DNA of 34,794 nt from an uncultured Thiocystis sp. (GCF_903866365.1 NZ_CAIPNF010000147.1:1-34794); one strand, 5' to 3'. Shown: positions 1-11,206, numbered from the stretch's first letter. Made by a program: numbers and translations. The notes: generated by a model from the letters alone, not told the origin.

Positions 1-140
1 CAACTCCACGCTCTGTATAAAAGCGGTGAACTACCGGCTCTCTAAAAGGAGCTTACACAAGGCTTGAGCCGTGTGCGGCGAAAGTCGCAAGCACGGTTCT
101 TAGGGGGGGATGGTGCAGCAATGCACGGTCCCTACCCGAC
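1..140 (+). mobile_element. 3' end of a bacterial group II intron (domains V and VI)
   Basis: Positions 66-99 form a 34-nt domain V: a GAGCC start, a GAAA tetraloop and a closing GGTTC, with the catalytic AGC triad at its second to fourth bases. Domain VI follows (about 102-140), ending CCTACCCGAC, a usual kind of group II 3' splice end; the A at 134 is a possible branch point. The sulfatase frame stops being recognisable exactly at 140/141, which fixes the 3' boundary. The rest of the intron, including any reverse transcriptase, lies left of the window. Positions 1-65 are probably the end of domain IV and hold no recognisable coding sequence. The intron is antisense to the sulfatase gene, so it cannot be spliced from that mRNA. 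Confidence 0.88.
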
Positions 141-1081
141 TCGCCCCGGAAGGGCGAGGTGCCACCTTCGGGCCACATGTACTGATAGGCGCCGTTGTCC
201 GTGGTCCAGACCACGATGGTGTTTTTGTCGAGACCGGTCTCCTGGAGCTTCGCAAGAAGCTGGCCGACCTGGGCGTCGTGCTCCTTCAGGGCATTGCCGT
301 AGATGTCCTCGTGTCCGCCGCGTGACTGGTCCCTGGACTCGGGCTTAAGATGAAGGAAGACGTGGTTGCGGGTCGTGTTGTGCCAGAGGAAGAAGGGCTT
401 CCTGTCCACCGCGCGGCGGGCGAGATAGTCGAGCGATTTGGCGAGAATTTCTTCGTCGAAGGTCTCCATACGCTGCACGGTCAAGGGACCATCGTCCTTC
501 ACGGGGCCATTGGCGGTGCACTCGATCACGCCGCGCGGATCGAACTGCTTGCGAAACTCGGAATTGGTCGGGCGGTCCGGGTCTTCCAGATCCTCGTTCG
601 CATTGAGGTGGTAGAGATTGCCGAAAAACTCGTCGAACCCGTGGTTGCAGGGCAGATGCTCATCGAGATCGCCCAGGTGGTTCTTACCGTACTGCGCCGT
701 CGCGTAACCCCTGGTCTTGAGGACCTCGGCGATGGTGATGTCTTCTTTCTGCAATCCCGCCGGCGAGCCCGGCGTGCCGACGGTGGTCAGTCCGGTGCGC
801 ACCGGAAGCTGGCCGGTGATGAAGGCGGCCCGCCCGGCGGTGCAGCTCGGCTGGGCGTAGAAGGAGGTCAGGCGCAGCCCCTCGGCGCCGATGCGGTCGA
901 TATTCGGCGTCTGCACGCCCATGATGTCGCCGCCATAGGAAGACACGTTCATCCAGCCGATGTCATCGGCCATGATGACCAGAATGTTGGGTTGGTCGGC
1001 CGTCGCCCCCGTCGCGGCAAGGCTGGGAAGTGAGATGATCATCGCCGCGGTGGCGAGTAATCCAAGCAGGGGTCGCTTCAT
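141..1081 (-). pseudogene. sulfatase (formylglycine-dependent, secreted), interrupted by a group II intron
   Basis: This is the N-terminal 314 residues of an alkaline-phosphatase-superfamily sulfatase, a family that hydrolyses sulfate esters outside the cytoplasm. Residues 1-23 are a signal peptide. Metal-binding Asp39-Asp40 lie in MADDIGW. The maturation motif is Cys80-Thr-Ala-Gly-Arg, the Cys type that needs a formylglycine-generating enzyme. A late TTDNGAY motif is typical of the family. The start is supported by AAGGAG about 8 nt upstream. The sulfatase sequence ends at PFRGE, where the antisense group II intron begins; the frame then runs 28 unrelated codons into the intron. Relatives are about 500-560 residues, so roughly 40% is missing and should lie left of the intron. 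The copy is almost certainly inactive. The divergent AraC-type gene may have been its regulator. Confidence 0.85.
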
Positions 1082-1202
1082 CGGGTCAGCTCCTTGAGGG
1101 CTCGTCAGAGAGGAAAAACTGATTTAGTCGGCTTTTGTCGCCTAGACTAGCCGCGCAGCGATTGCCTGGATATGCAGTTTTCGCAAAGTCGGTTGATCAA
1201 CG

Positions 1203-2219
1203 ATGCCCCTGGATGATCCGATGATATCACCCAAAATCCAGCCGACCGCCCCGCCGCTGATCGGCTCGCTGGAAGTGAACGATCCGGTCCTCTACGAGGA
1301 GATCGCCCGGCCGTGGGACTTTTGCGTCACGCCGCTGACGGCGGGGCCATTCGTCCATCGCAAGGCGTTCCTGCTCACGCCCGCATTCGCCCTGTTCCAG
1401 GACTCGTTCGAGTGCCCCTGCCGTGTTTTTGGGATGACGCCGCCAGGGCTGCTCGGATTCGCGGTCCCGATTTGCCTCGGTCGACGCAGCACCTTCTGGG
1501 GCGACAGCCTGCACGAGCAGGGCCTTCCCGCCTCGCCTCCCGGTGCGCTGGAAGCCAATATCGACGCCGGGCAGGTCCATCTGATCGTTCTCATCAGCCT
1601 GGAGTTCATCCATCGGACGCTCGCCCCCGAGGTGGCGTCGGCGCTCCTGTCCGCCGCCGCGACCCGAGTGCTGCCGGCCTCGGGCGCCAAGATCGACGGA
1701 CTGAAACGCAGGCTCCTGTGCATGCTTCGCCAGGCCCATCGCCGGCCGATGATGCTGGAGCATCCCGCCGTCCTGCGCGCCCTGGAGGCCGATCTGCTCG
1801 CGCGTCTGCTGGAGACGGTCGAGCTGCCCGGTTTGTCCGCCGAGCGTCGCCCGTCGCCCATCAAGCGGCAACGGGGTCTCGATCGCGCACTGGAGTTTCT
1901 GCGCGACGCCGACCTGAGCGCCCTGACGGTTCCACGGCTCTGCGGCGAATCCGGCGTCAGTCAGCGCACCCTGGAGTACGCCTTTCTCGACACCTACGGC
2001 ATGGCGCCATTGGCCTTCCTGCGGCGCTGGCGGTTCCATGCCGTGCGCCGCCAGCTCAGGCTCGCGCCAGCCGGCAGCCTGACCGTCACGCAGGCCGCTT
2101 ACGCGCAGGGCTTCTATCAACTGGGGCGTTTTACCGCTGAATATCGGCAGCTTTTCGGCGAGGGACCGTTGGAGACGCTGCGCTGGACGCCGCGGTTGCG
2201 CCCGGACCGAGCCGGTTAG
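1203..2219 (+). CDS. AraC/XylS-family transcriptional regulator
   Basis: The protein has 338 residues. The C-terminal 110 carry the two helix-turn-helix motifs of AraC/XylS regulators: a first helix region with LTVPRLCGESGVSQRTLEYAF, then FLRRWRFHAVRRQL, then a second motif around VTQAAYAQGFYQLGRFTAEYRQLFGEGP, the usual family signature. The N-terminal about 220 residues form an effector or oligomerisation region with no recognisable cupin motif, so the ligand cannot be named. It is divergent from the broken sulfatase gene with a 121-bp shared intergenic region, so control of that gene is a reasonable guess but unproven. An ATG at 1224 is an alternative start. Confidence 0.88.
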   Translation: MPLDDPMISPKIQPTAPPLIGSLEVNDPVLYEEIARPWDFCVTPLTAGPFVHRKAFLLTPAFALFQDSFECPCRVFGMTPPGLLGFAVPICLGRRSTFWGDSLHEQGLPASPPGALEANIDAGQVHLIVLISLEFIHRTLAPEVASALLSAAATRVLPASGAKIDGLKRRLLCMLRQAHRRPMMLEHPAVLRALEADLLARLLETVELPGLSAERRPSPIKRQRGLDRALEFLRDADLSALTVPRLCGESGVSQRTLEYAFLDTYGMAPLAFLRRWRFHAVRRQLRLAPAGSLTVTQAAYAQGFYQLGRFTAEYRQLFGEGPLETLRWTPRLRPDRAG

Positions 2220-2432
2220 GGGTGTTCGACAGTGTCATGATGGTCGCTCCCGGCGCCACGATGAGTCGGACGCCCATGGCGAAAGCACGAGTAAGACGTT
2301 ACAGTTTAACGCCGCGTCCGATCAGGCGCGGTTGGCGAATGCTGGCGCTGCGTTCACGCAACGCACAGCATGCTCGCGGCTTCACCGACCTCAACGCACT
2401 CGGCAAGCCGTCAACCGGAGCGGGACTACGCG

Positions 2433-2735
2433 ATGAAAGCGAAGATTTACGAGGGGATCCACCGTCAGGAACAGGGCGCGATGACGCCGACCGCCAATAT
2501 CATCCGGGATGCCTGGGTGTTCGGGATCATCCCGGAAGACGAAACCTGCGAAGGCTGGACCATTCAGGGCATCGAGTCGCTCTACGACAAGGTGAGCGAT
2601 GCCTGGATGCCCTATGGTCACCTGGCCTCCAACCTGCCGCCCGAGCTGCGCGAGCGGCATGCGCGAATCTATGCGGCAGCGGTGGAACGGGCGCGCGCGG
2701 CCGGCTGGGATCCCGAGCTTGGCGATGACGATTGA
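2433..2735 (+). CDS. hypothetical protein, 100 residues
   Basis: I do not recognise this family. The product is a soluble, mixed-charge protein beginning MKAKIYEGIHRQEQG and ending in an acidic DPELGDDD tail. The middle is rich in Trp and Gly (DETCEGWTIQGIESLYDKVSDAW) and there are no membrane segments or cysteine clusters. The frame is open further upstream to 2370, but that part is low-complexity and unlike a protein start. ATG 2433 has a weak GGAG 12 nt upstream; ATG 2481 (MTPTANII) is an alternative. It is followed at 130 bp by another unknown gene on the same strand. It could be a real conserved small protein; similarity searching would decide. Confidence 0.6.
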   Translation: MKAKIYEGIHRQEQGAMTPTANIIRDAWVFGIIPEDETCEGWTIQGIESLYDKVSDAWMPYGHLASNLPPELRERHARIYAAAVERARAAGWDPELGDDD

Positions 2736-2865
2736 ACCGCGTCAACGGCGCGGATCGATCGAGAGGCGATGTGGCGCCGATCCCAACAAGACCGTGCGTT
2801 TTCCGGGATCGCCGCGTTGAGGTTGAGCGCCCGCTTGGGACAGGCGCTGCGTTGGAGCCGATGCC

Positions 2866-3321
2866 ATGTCACGTTACTTCGTCCGCGAGACCTTCTTTCG
2901 GCCCGACACCGCATTCGCGCGCGAGACGAGCGCGCTCCCGGCCAGTCTCCATAACCGTCTGCGCCTGCTTCTAAGTCGCGCTGGCGGCGGGAGTCTGTTC
3001 GTGCCCATCCGCTCCATGCAATATCTGGCGGTGGTCGAGCAGGAGGAGACCATTTTCGTCGATGCCTTGGGTGGCTATGCGCATCAGGATGGCGAGGGCG
3101 GACGCCTGATTCGGCTGGCCTGGCGACCGGCGCTTGGGCGGGAATCGCTCACCGCGCCGGTTCCCTGCGAAATGATCTATTACTTCAGCGGGTCAAAAGA
3201 GGTCCAGAAGCGACTGATGACCGACATTGGGCCAGCGCTCCAGCGGATGTTGGATCAGCCGTCCGATGCGGGCAGCGCGGCCCGGGAGGGCCGCATTCTG
3301 CCGTTTCGGTCCACGCGATGA
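2866..3321 (+). CDS. hypothetical protein, 151 residues
   Basis: The family is not recognised. The start ATG has GGAG with an 8-nt gap, a good ribosome site. The sequence begins MSRYFVRETFF and has a compact central part (SLFVPIRSMQYLAVVEQEETIFVDALGGYAH) with alternating hydrophobic residues that suggest beta structure. A helical stretch follows (SKEVQKRLMTDIGPALQRMLDQP). No signal peptide, membrane segment or metal-binding cysteine cluster is visible. It is convergent with sdhB, ending 15 bp before it. Together with the 2433-2735 gene it may form a small two-gene unit. Confidence 0.68.
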   Translation: MSRYFVRETFFRPDTAFARETSALPASLHNRLRLLLSRAGGGSLFVPIRSMQYLAVVEQEETIFVDALGGYAHQDGEGGRLIRLAWRPALGRESLTAPVPCEMIYYFSGSKEVQKRLMTDIGPALQRMLDQPSDAGSAAREGRILPFRSTR

Positions 3322-3336
3322 TGGACAATCCGCAGG

Positions 3337-4095
3337 TTAACCGCCAAACAGATCCTTGACCGCCTGCACCGTGGTCTGGCGTCCCAACTCGCCGATGGCG
3401 GTGGTCAGGGGGATGGACTTCGGGCAGACCCGCACGCAGTTCTGCGCGTTCCCGCAGTCGCTGACGCCGCCATCGCCCATGATGGCATGCAACCGGTCGG
3501 CCTGGTCGTAGCGCCCGGTGGGGTGGGCGTTCATCAGGCGCACCTGTGCCAGCGCGGCGGGTCCGATGAAGTCCGAATGGGGGCCGAACTGAGGGCAGGC
3601 CGACAGGCAGCAGCCGCAGCTCATGCAGCGGCTGTAGAGATAATTGGCGGACCATTCGGACGGCGAGATGCGCGGCGCGCCCTCATGCGTATCCCAGGCG
3701 CCGTCGATCTCGATCCAGGCCCGGACCTTGCGCAATCCCTCGTCGATCCGCGAGCGGTCCACGAGCAGATCCCGCACCACCGGAAACTTGGGCAACGGTT
3801 CCAGCACGATGGGTTGGGTCAGGCTGTCGATCAGCGCCGAACAGGACGGACGCGGCACGCCGTTGATGAGCATGGCGCAGGAGCCGCAGACCTCTTCCAT
3901 GCAGTTACGATCCCAAACAACCGGGGCGACCCGCTGGCCGTCCGTGGTGACCGGGTTGTTTTGTACCACCATCAGGGCCGAGATGACATTGTGATCCGGC
4001 GCATAGGGGATCGCGAATTCCTGCCAGTAAGGCGGGCTGCCGGGGGCGTCCTGACGGCGGATTTTGAATCGAATCGACGTTCTGTTCGCAGGCAT
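3337..4095 (-). CDS. sdhB: succinate dehydrogenase/fumarate reductase iron-sulfur subunit
   Basis: This subunit passes electrons from the flavoprotein to the membrane cytochrome. An N-terminal [2Fe-2S] domain has the pattern CMEEVCGSC followed by a fourth Cys in RPSC. A C-terminal ferredoxin domain carries CMSCGCCLSACP and CGNAQNCVRVCP for the [4Fe-4S] and [3Fe-4S] centres. The length, 252 residues, fits the family. The frame is open to 4212, but the extra residues (hydrophobic, encoded by the palindromic repeat) are not SdhB sequence. I chose ATG 4095 (MPANRT) because AGGA lies 8 nt upstream; ATG 4104 is a close alternative. It is the last gene of a sdhC-sdhA-sdhB unit, separated from sdhA by 178 bp mostly occupied by the repeat. 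Confidence 0.93.
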   Translation of the reverse strand: MPANRTSIRFKIRRQDAPGSPPYWQEFAIPYAPDHNVISALMVVQNNPVTTDGQRVAPVVWDRNCMEEVCGSCAMLINGVPRPSCSALIDSLTQPIVLEPLPKFPVVRDLLVDRSRIDEGLRKVRAWIEIDGAWDTHEGAPRISPSEWSANYLYSRCMSCGCCLSACPQFGPHSDFIGPAALAQVRLMNAHPTGRYDQADRLHAIMGDGGVSDCGNAQNCVRVCPKSIPLTTAIGELGRQTTVQAVKDLFGG

Positions 4096-4122
4096 TCCGC
4101 TCATCCTAAATCCGGCATTTGG

Positions 4123-4252
4123 AACCGCAAAGGCGCAAAGGACGCCAAGAAAAACAAGGATTGCAATGCGCGCGACAGTCACCGCCTTCGGTGGCTGTTC
4201 TGATTGCGGCAAAATACTGAAATACTTCGTGTTTTTCGTGTTCTTTGCGGTT
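4123..4252. repeat. 130-bp palindromic repeat element between sdhA and sdhB
   Basis: The outer ten bases AACCGCAAAG (4123-4132) are exactly repeated in inverse at 4243-4252. Both arms continue as related A-rich, purine-biased runs (about 4133-4159 and 4220-4242). The centre contains a short hairpin, CACCGCCTTCGGTGG, at about 4180-4194. A single inverse arm of the same motif occurs at 11968-11977, before the rhodanese gene. This looks like a small non-coding mobile palindrome (MITE or REP-like). I recall similar AACCGCAAAG-type repeats in other Gammaproteobacteria but cannot verify the family. Confidence 0.8.
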
Positions 4253-4273
4253 TAATTACGACTCTTTTTAGGT

Positions 4274-6160
4274 TCATCGGTAATCTCGCGGCTCGGTGGG
4301 CGGATAGAAGCTCAGGTCGATCTCCCCGTAGTGGATCCGCGGACCCTCGGCGTTGAATTCGGCGATGGTGGTCTTGAGCCACTGGTCGTTGTTGGCCCGC
4401 CAGCGGGTGCGGTAGTCCTCGAACTCGGGATCGCCGGGGAATTTGCCCTCGGGCAGCGGGATCTTGAACGCGGGCTTGTGGTGCGCGCCACGGCATTCGT
4501 CGCGTTCCAGCGCGCTCTTGGCGACGACCATCGCGAGCTGGATCATATCCTGGAGCTGACGGGTGAAGATCAGGGTCTGATTCGCCCAGGCGCTGGAATC
4601 GCCGAGGGTGACCGAAGCGGCTCGCCGCTCCAGCTCGCGTAACTCGTCCAGCGCCGTCGCAAGCTCGGGATTCGCGCGCACCACGCCGACCTTGGCGGTC
4701 ATGAGCGCGCCCAGCTCCTGGTGGAGCTGGTGGGGGTTTTCGGGACCATCCGAGCGCATCAGTGCGTGATTGATCCTCTGCTGACGGGCGATCTCGGACG
4801 CGACCCCGGTCGGATCCAGGGGCGCCCGATGATGGTCGAGTCCCTTGAGATAACTCACCACGGATTCGCCGGCAATCCGCCCCGCGAAACTGGCGGACAG
4901 GAGCGAATTGGCGCCGAGCCGGTTGGCACCGTGATAACCGTAATCGCACTCGCCGCAGGCGTAGAGTCCGGGGAGGTTGGTGGCCTGATTGCGCGGACTG
5001 TCCGGGCGCATCCCGCCGGAGTCGTCGCGCTCGAAATCGACCCAGAGTCCGCCCATCGGATAGTGCGCGGCCGGAAAGATCTCCATCGGCGCGGCGAGCG
5101 GATCGGTTCCGGCGAACTTGCGGTAGATGTCCAGGATGGCGCCGAGCCGGCCCGAGACGAAGGCGCGGTCCAGATGGGTCAGGTCCAGATAGACCCGATC
5201 GGTCCCCTGGATACCCAGCCCCATCTGCCGGGTGACGTGCCAGATCGCGCGCGAGGCCTCGTCGCGCGACACCGTGTTCCCATAGGCCGGGAAGAATTCT
5301 TCCAGGAAATAGAAACGCTCGGCCTCGGGGATCGCGTTCGGTGCGCGTGCGTCGCTGGGGTCGCGCGGCGCCCAGATGCGCCCGCCCTCGCCACGGGCGG
5401 CCTCGCTCATCAGACGGTTCTTATCGCGCCCGATCATGGCCGTCGGGTGAAACTGGAAGAATTCGGCGTTGGCGAACCAGGCACCCTGTTGATAACAGCG
5501 GCTGGCGGCGGCCCCGGTGCAATGGCTTGAGGTGGTCGTTTTGGGGGCGTAGAGCTGACCGAATCCGCCGGTGGCGATCACCACCACGTCCGCCGGGAAG
5601 GCGCGGATCTCCAGGCTTTTGAGATCCATCGCGAGGATGCCGCGACAGACACCGTCGGCGTCCTTGAGTAGCGACAGAAATTCCCACCATTCGAACTTGA
5701 CGACCTGGCCCAGCGACTCCAGCCGGCGTACCTGCTGATCGACGCCATAGAGCAACTGCTGGCCGCTGCTGGCGCCGGCGAAACAGGTACGTTTGTTTTT
5801 CACACCACCGAAAAGGCGTTGATCGAGCAGCCCCTCGGGGGTGCGCGAGAAGGTCACGCCCATGCGCTCGAAGGTGTGGATCAACCCCGGCGCGGCCTCG
5901 CACATGCTCTTGACAGGCGGCTGGTTGGCCAGATATTCGCCGCCCTTGAGGGTGTCGACGATGTGCTGGTGGATGGAATCGCGCTGACCCTTGGTATCCA
6001 GTACCGCGTTGATGCCGCCCTGGGCGCAGACCGAATGGCTGCGCTTGACCTCGAACAGCGAGAACAACTGGACCGGAAAGCCGGCGTCGGCGATGCGCAG
6101 GGTCGCCCAGAGTCCGCCGAGTCCGCCGCCGATGACGATCGCCTTGGGTGTGGTGTTCAT
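4274..6160 (-). CDS. sdhA: succinate dehydrogenase/fumarate reductase flavoprotein subunit
   Basis: The 628-residue catalytic subunit interconverts succinate and fumarate using covalently bound FAD. The dinucleotide-binding site is IVIGGGLGGLWATLRIADAG near the N-terminus. The FAD-linking His lies in RSHSVCAQGG. Substrate and active-site parts include HPTAMIGRDKNRLMSEAARGEGG, HYPMGGLWVD and NRLGANSLLSASFAGRIAGE. The start ATG overlaps the sdhC stop as ATGA (6157-6160), so translation is probably coupled. The frame runs back through sdhC only by chance. The subunit belongs with the dihaem cytochrome upstream and the Fe-S subunit downstream in a menaquinone-type (type B) complex. Direction of action in vivo is not visible from sequence. 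Confidence 0.95.
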   Translation of the reverse strand: MNTTPKAIVIGGGLGGLWATLRIADAGFPVQLFSLFEVKRSHSVCAQGGINAVLDTKGQRDSIHQHIVDTLKGGEYLANQPPVKSMCEAAPGLIHTFERMGVTFSRTPEGLLDQRLFGGVKNKRTCFAGASSGQQLLYGVDQQVRRLESLGQVVKFEWWEFLSLLKDADGVCRGILAMDLKSLEIRAFPADVVVIATGGFGQLYAPKTTTSSHCTGAAASRCYQQGAWFANAEFFQFHPTAMIGRDKNRLMSEAARGEGGRIWAPRDPSDARAPNAIPEAERFYFLEEFFPAYGNTVSRDEASRAIWHVTRQMGLGIQGTDRVYLDLTHLDRAFVSGRLGAILDIYRKFAGTDPLAAPMEIFPAAHYPMGGLWVDFERDDSGGMRPDSPRNQATNLPGLYACGECDYGYHGANRLGANSLLSASFAGRIAGESVVSYLKGLDHHRAPLDPTGVASEIARQQRINHALMRSDGPENPHQLHQELGALMTAKVGVVRANPELATALDELRELERRAASVTLGDSSAWANQTLIFTRQLQDMIQLAMVVAKSALERDECRGAHHKPAFKIPLPEGKFPGDPEFEDYRTRWRANNDQWLKTTIAEFNAEGPRIHYGEIDLSFYPPTEPRDYR

Positions 6161-6789
6161 GGCAGAAACCCGATCATTCCATGGAGTCCGATGGCGGCGA
6201 GCAGCAGGCCGAAACCGGCGCAGACAAAGCCGAACCGCCGCTGGGCGTCGGCCGAGGTGGTCAGGCCCCAGACGATCCCCATGGTCGAGAGTCCGTTGGC
6301 CAGATGAAAGACCGAGAGCAGCAGCCCGGTCAGATAGAGCCCGAACATCCAGGGTTGCGACAGCAGATGCTGCATGTGTCCGAACAGATCCTCCCGGACC
6401 GAGACGCGCCAGATGCCCTCGATGCGCGTCATCCCGACATGGAGCAGCAGAAACACCAGGATGCCGATGCCGGAGGCCCGTTGTAGCCAGTAGAGCCAAT
6501 TTCTGACGTAGCGATAACGGGTCAGCTCGGCACGCATCTGGGTGGTAATGACTAGGCCATAGCCCGCATGGAACAGCAGCGGCAGGGCGATAATGACGAT
6601 CTCCAGAATCGGCAGATAATTCATCCCTTGCAGGAAAGCGACGACCTCGCCGTTGTAGTGCGCCGCGCCGAAGCGGGATTGGGAGTTCTCCCACAGATGA
6701 AAGATCAGAAAGGCGCCGACCGGCAGCAGGCCCAGCAGCGAATGCAGTCGTCGCAGCAGAAAGTGCGGATCGGCGGTGGAATGGCGCAT
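6157..6789 (-). CDS. sdhC: succinate dehydrogenase cytochrome b558-type membrane subunit
   Basis: This 210-residue integral membrane protein anchors the dehydrogenase and binds haem b and quinone. About five hydrophobic segments can be seen: LLGLLPVGAFLIFHLWE, ILEIVIIALPLLFHAGYGL, ASGIGILVFLLLHVGM, PWMFGLYLTGLLLSVFHLANGL and FVCAGFGLLLAAIGLHGM. Histidines in four of them fit bis-His coordination of two haems, as in Bacillus-type (type B) SdhC. It is the first gene of the operon and overlaps sdhA by 4 nt. No separate SdhD anchor is present, as expected for type B. Confidence 0.93.
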   Translation of the reverse strand: MRHSTADPHFLLRRLHSLLGLLPVGAFLIFHLWENSQSRFGAAHYNGEVVAFLQGMNYLPILEIVIIALPLLFHAGYGLVITTQMRAELTRYRYVRNWLYWLQRASGIGILVFLLLHVGMTRIEGIWRVSVREDLFGHMQHLLSQPWMFGLYLTGLLLSVFHLANGLSTMGIVWGLTTSADAQRRFGFVCAGFGLLLAAIGLHGMIGFLP

Positions 6790-6867
6790 GGCGGGATCGT
6801 CCGTGGCGGCGGGAGCCCAGCATAGACTGGTGGACCGGGCGGTTCAGTGACCGTGCGCAATCGCTTG

Positions 6868-7120
6868 GTGAAATTCCGTGCTGGCGAACGCTGATCGCGG
6901 TGCCAGCTCGGTGAGGAAATCCAGCGGCTGTGGCGCCTCGTCAAGGATGCGGACATCTACCTCAAAGGCGACGCAGTCTTGCCCGAGTTGCTCCTTGGGG
7001 CTGACCGAATCCTTCGCTTTCGACAACCACGAGCGTCCGCACCCATCCCTGGAGTACCTGACGCCGGAGGCGGACAACCGCTCGGGGGAAGGCGGGGGTG
7101 CGAAGATCGTGGATCGCATC
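6868..7120 (+). pseudogene. IS3-type transposase C-terminal relic
   Basis: One plus-strand frame reads GEEIQRLWRLVKDADIYLKG, close to the ERLWRSVKYEDVYLKGY stretch of IS3-group integrase-type transposases. After a single-base shift near 6990 the next frame reads FAFDNHERPHPSLEYLTPEA then GGGAKIVDRI, matching the usual C-terminus (FYNxERPHQSLxYxTP...GGGAxIVDKF). Both pieces are too short to work and no intact element surrounds them. The rest of the 6790-7270 gap holds only a short GC hairpin at about 7171-7191. Confidence 0.72.
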
Positions 7121-7270
7121 AGCCCAGGTCCTGTTAGGCCGGGATTCACGGGTTACGTTCGGCGTTTTCTCCGGCCCGCGGCCAGAGGGCCGAGTGCAAC
7201 TCGGCGATCCCAGAGATCTGTATCTCCAAGCCCGTCTCTTCCGAGTCGACGCGCGAATCGACCGAGCGGT

Positions 7271-9083
7271 TTACTCGTGGTCGAGATACAGCATCCGAAT
7301 CGCCTCGGCAGAGCGCCGCTCCACGTCCTCCCGCTTGACCTTCAGCGTGGGCGTCAGCAAGCCGTTGTCGAGGGTCCAGGCGGTCAGCAGCAGATGCACG
7401 CCGCGGATCTGTTCATGCGCCGGACACTCGCGCAACAGCCCGGCGAGTCGTGCGATGACCGCCGCCTTGACGCGCTCGTCCCCTAACGATCCTTCATCGT
7501 CCGCCTCCAGCGACACGCTTGCCGCCAGCGCGCTCCAGGCCTGGCGCTCCAGAACCAGCAGCGCGGTGATAAAGGGCCTGCCTTCGCCCACCACCAGCGC
7601 CTGCTCGAACCAGGGATCTTCCAGGATGGTCCGTTCCAGATCGCCCGCCGGGACTTTCTCGCCGGTGGACAGCACCAGAATGTCCTTGAGACGCCCGCGG
7701 ATGAAGAGATGACCGTCGCGCATCTCGGCGAGGTCGCCGGTATGCAGCCAGCCGTCCGGTTCGATGGCCGTCCGGGTCTCGTCCGGGCGCTTCCAGTAGC
7801 CCAGCATCACGCTCGGGCTGCGTGCCAGGAGTTCCCCGTTGTCGGCGATCCGGATCTCCATTCCAGGGATCGGCACGCCGGCCGAGCCGGGGACGTTATC
7901 CTCGACGAGATTGCCGGCGATCGTGGGCGCGGATTCGGTCAGTCCGTACCCTTCGAGCAGATTGAGCCCCAGCCCGACGAAGCAGCGCGCGACCTCCGCC
8001 CGCAGGGGCGCCGCGCCGCTGATGGCGATGCGCAGACGCCCGCCCAGCCGCGCCAGCACCTTGTCCGCCACCAGCGGCCGCAACAACCGCCAGCGCAGCC
8101 GGTCAAGACGTCCGGGCGGATCGCCGCGTCCCTGTTCGGCGAGGAAACGCGCCCAACCGAGATCCACCGCCTGACGGAACAGCCATTGCGCCAGCCGGCC
8201 TTCCTCGGCCAGCTTCGCCTGAATCCGCGCATAGGCCCGCTCGTAGATGCGCGGCACCGAGATCAGCACCGTCGGGCGGATGGTCAGCAGATCTTCGCGG
8301 AGATCCTGCAGCGAGCGGGCATAGGCCACGCAACTGCCGGCCATCATCGGAAAATAGTAGCCAACCGTGCGCTCGAAGGTATGCGACAGGGGCAGGAAGG
8401 AGAGAAAGGTATCTGCGCGATCGGTGAGCACCATCTTGAGCTGCGCCTCGGCATTCCACAGGATGCTGTCGTGCGACAGCATCACGCCCTTGGGCCTGCC
8501 GGTGGTGCCGGAGGTGTAGACGATGGTGGCCAGATCCTCGGGGGCGGCGCGGTGTTCGGGCGATTCTCCGGTCTCGCGGCGCAGAAAGTCCGCCACGCTG
8601 CCGAACGCCAGATCCTCGGCCGGCGGCGGCGCGTCGGAAGGTTCCAGACACAGCACCTGCGTCAGCGCGGGAAACCGCGCGCGCAGCGGCGCCAGTGCCT
8701 GCCACTGCGCCAGGGTCTCCACCAGCAGCACCCGGCTGTCCGAATCCTGGAGAATATAGGCCAGGTTCCCCGGATTGTCGTCCGGGTACAGCGGCACCAC
8801 CACCAGACCCAGGGCGAGGGATGCCTGCTCATAACCGACCCAGTCCAGTCCATTGCGGAGCTGGACCGCCACCCGCTCGCCCGGTGCCAATCTCAGGGTG
8901 GCGAGCGACCGCCGCCACTGTCCGACCCGCTCGGACATCTCCTTCCAGGTGACATCGATCCATTGCGCTTGGGCGGCGTCGAACTGCCGATAGGCGACCA
9001 GCTCCGGGGTCCGCCGCACGCGGAGGCGGAAGAGTTCGGGCAGGGTTCCCGCTTCGGCGGCGGGGATGACATCCGAGCGACGA

Positions 9084-9100
<17 letters not shown>
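7271..9100 (-). CDS. long-chain acyl-CoA synthetase (AMP-forming)
   Basis: This adenylate-forming enzyme of 609 residues would activate a fatty acid with ATP and CoA. The phosphate-binding loop is IVYTSGTTGRPKGVMLSH. Further motifs are the long-chain signature EGYGLTESAP, the core GWLHTGDLAEM and the hinge FIRGRLKDILVLSTGEKVPAGDLE. Overall it resembles the FadD15/FAA1 type of bacterial long-chain ligases. The frame is open to 9184, but the upstream residues are antisense to the Clp coding end and not ligase-like, so ATG 9100 (MKTRTDRRS) is the likely start. It overlaps the end of the upstream Clp ATPase gene by 17 nt, suggesting translational coupling, which the Clp truncation may affect. The chain-length preference cannot be read from sequence. 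Confidence 0.92.

Positions 9101-11206
<2,106 letters not shown>

Noticed and set aside
2736-2865. Possible CCGCG...CGCGG palindrome related to the 17002-17088 repeat
   Set aside because: Arms are too imperfect and only a short AACCGCGTCA is shared; I cannot support it as a repeat copy.
4274-6823. Single 849-residue frame spanning sdhC and sdhA
   Set aside because: The first 220 codons are an out-of-frame reading of sdhC. The true sdhA starts at 6160 and overlaps the sdhC stop.
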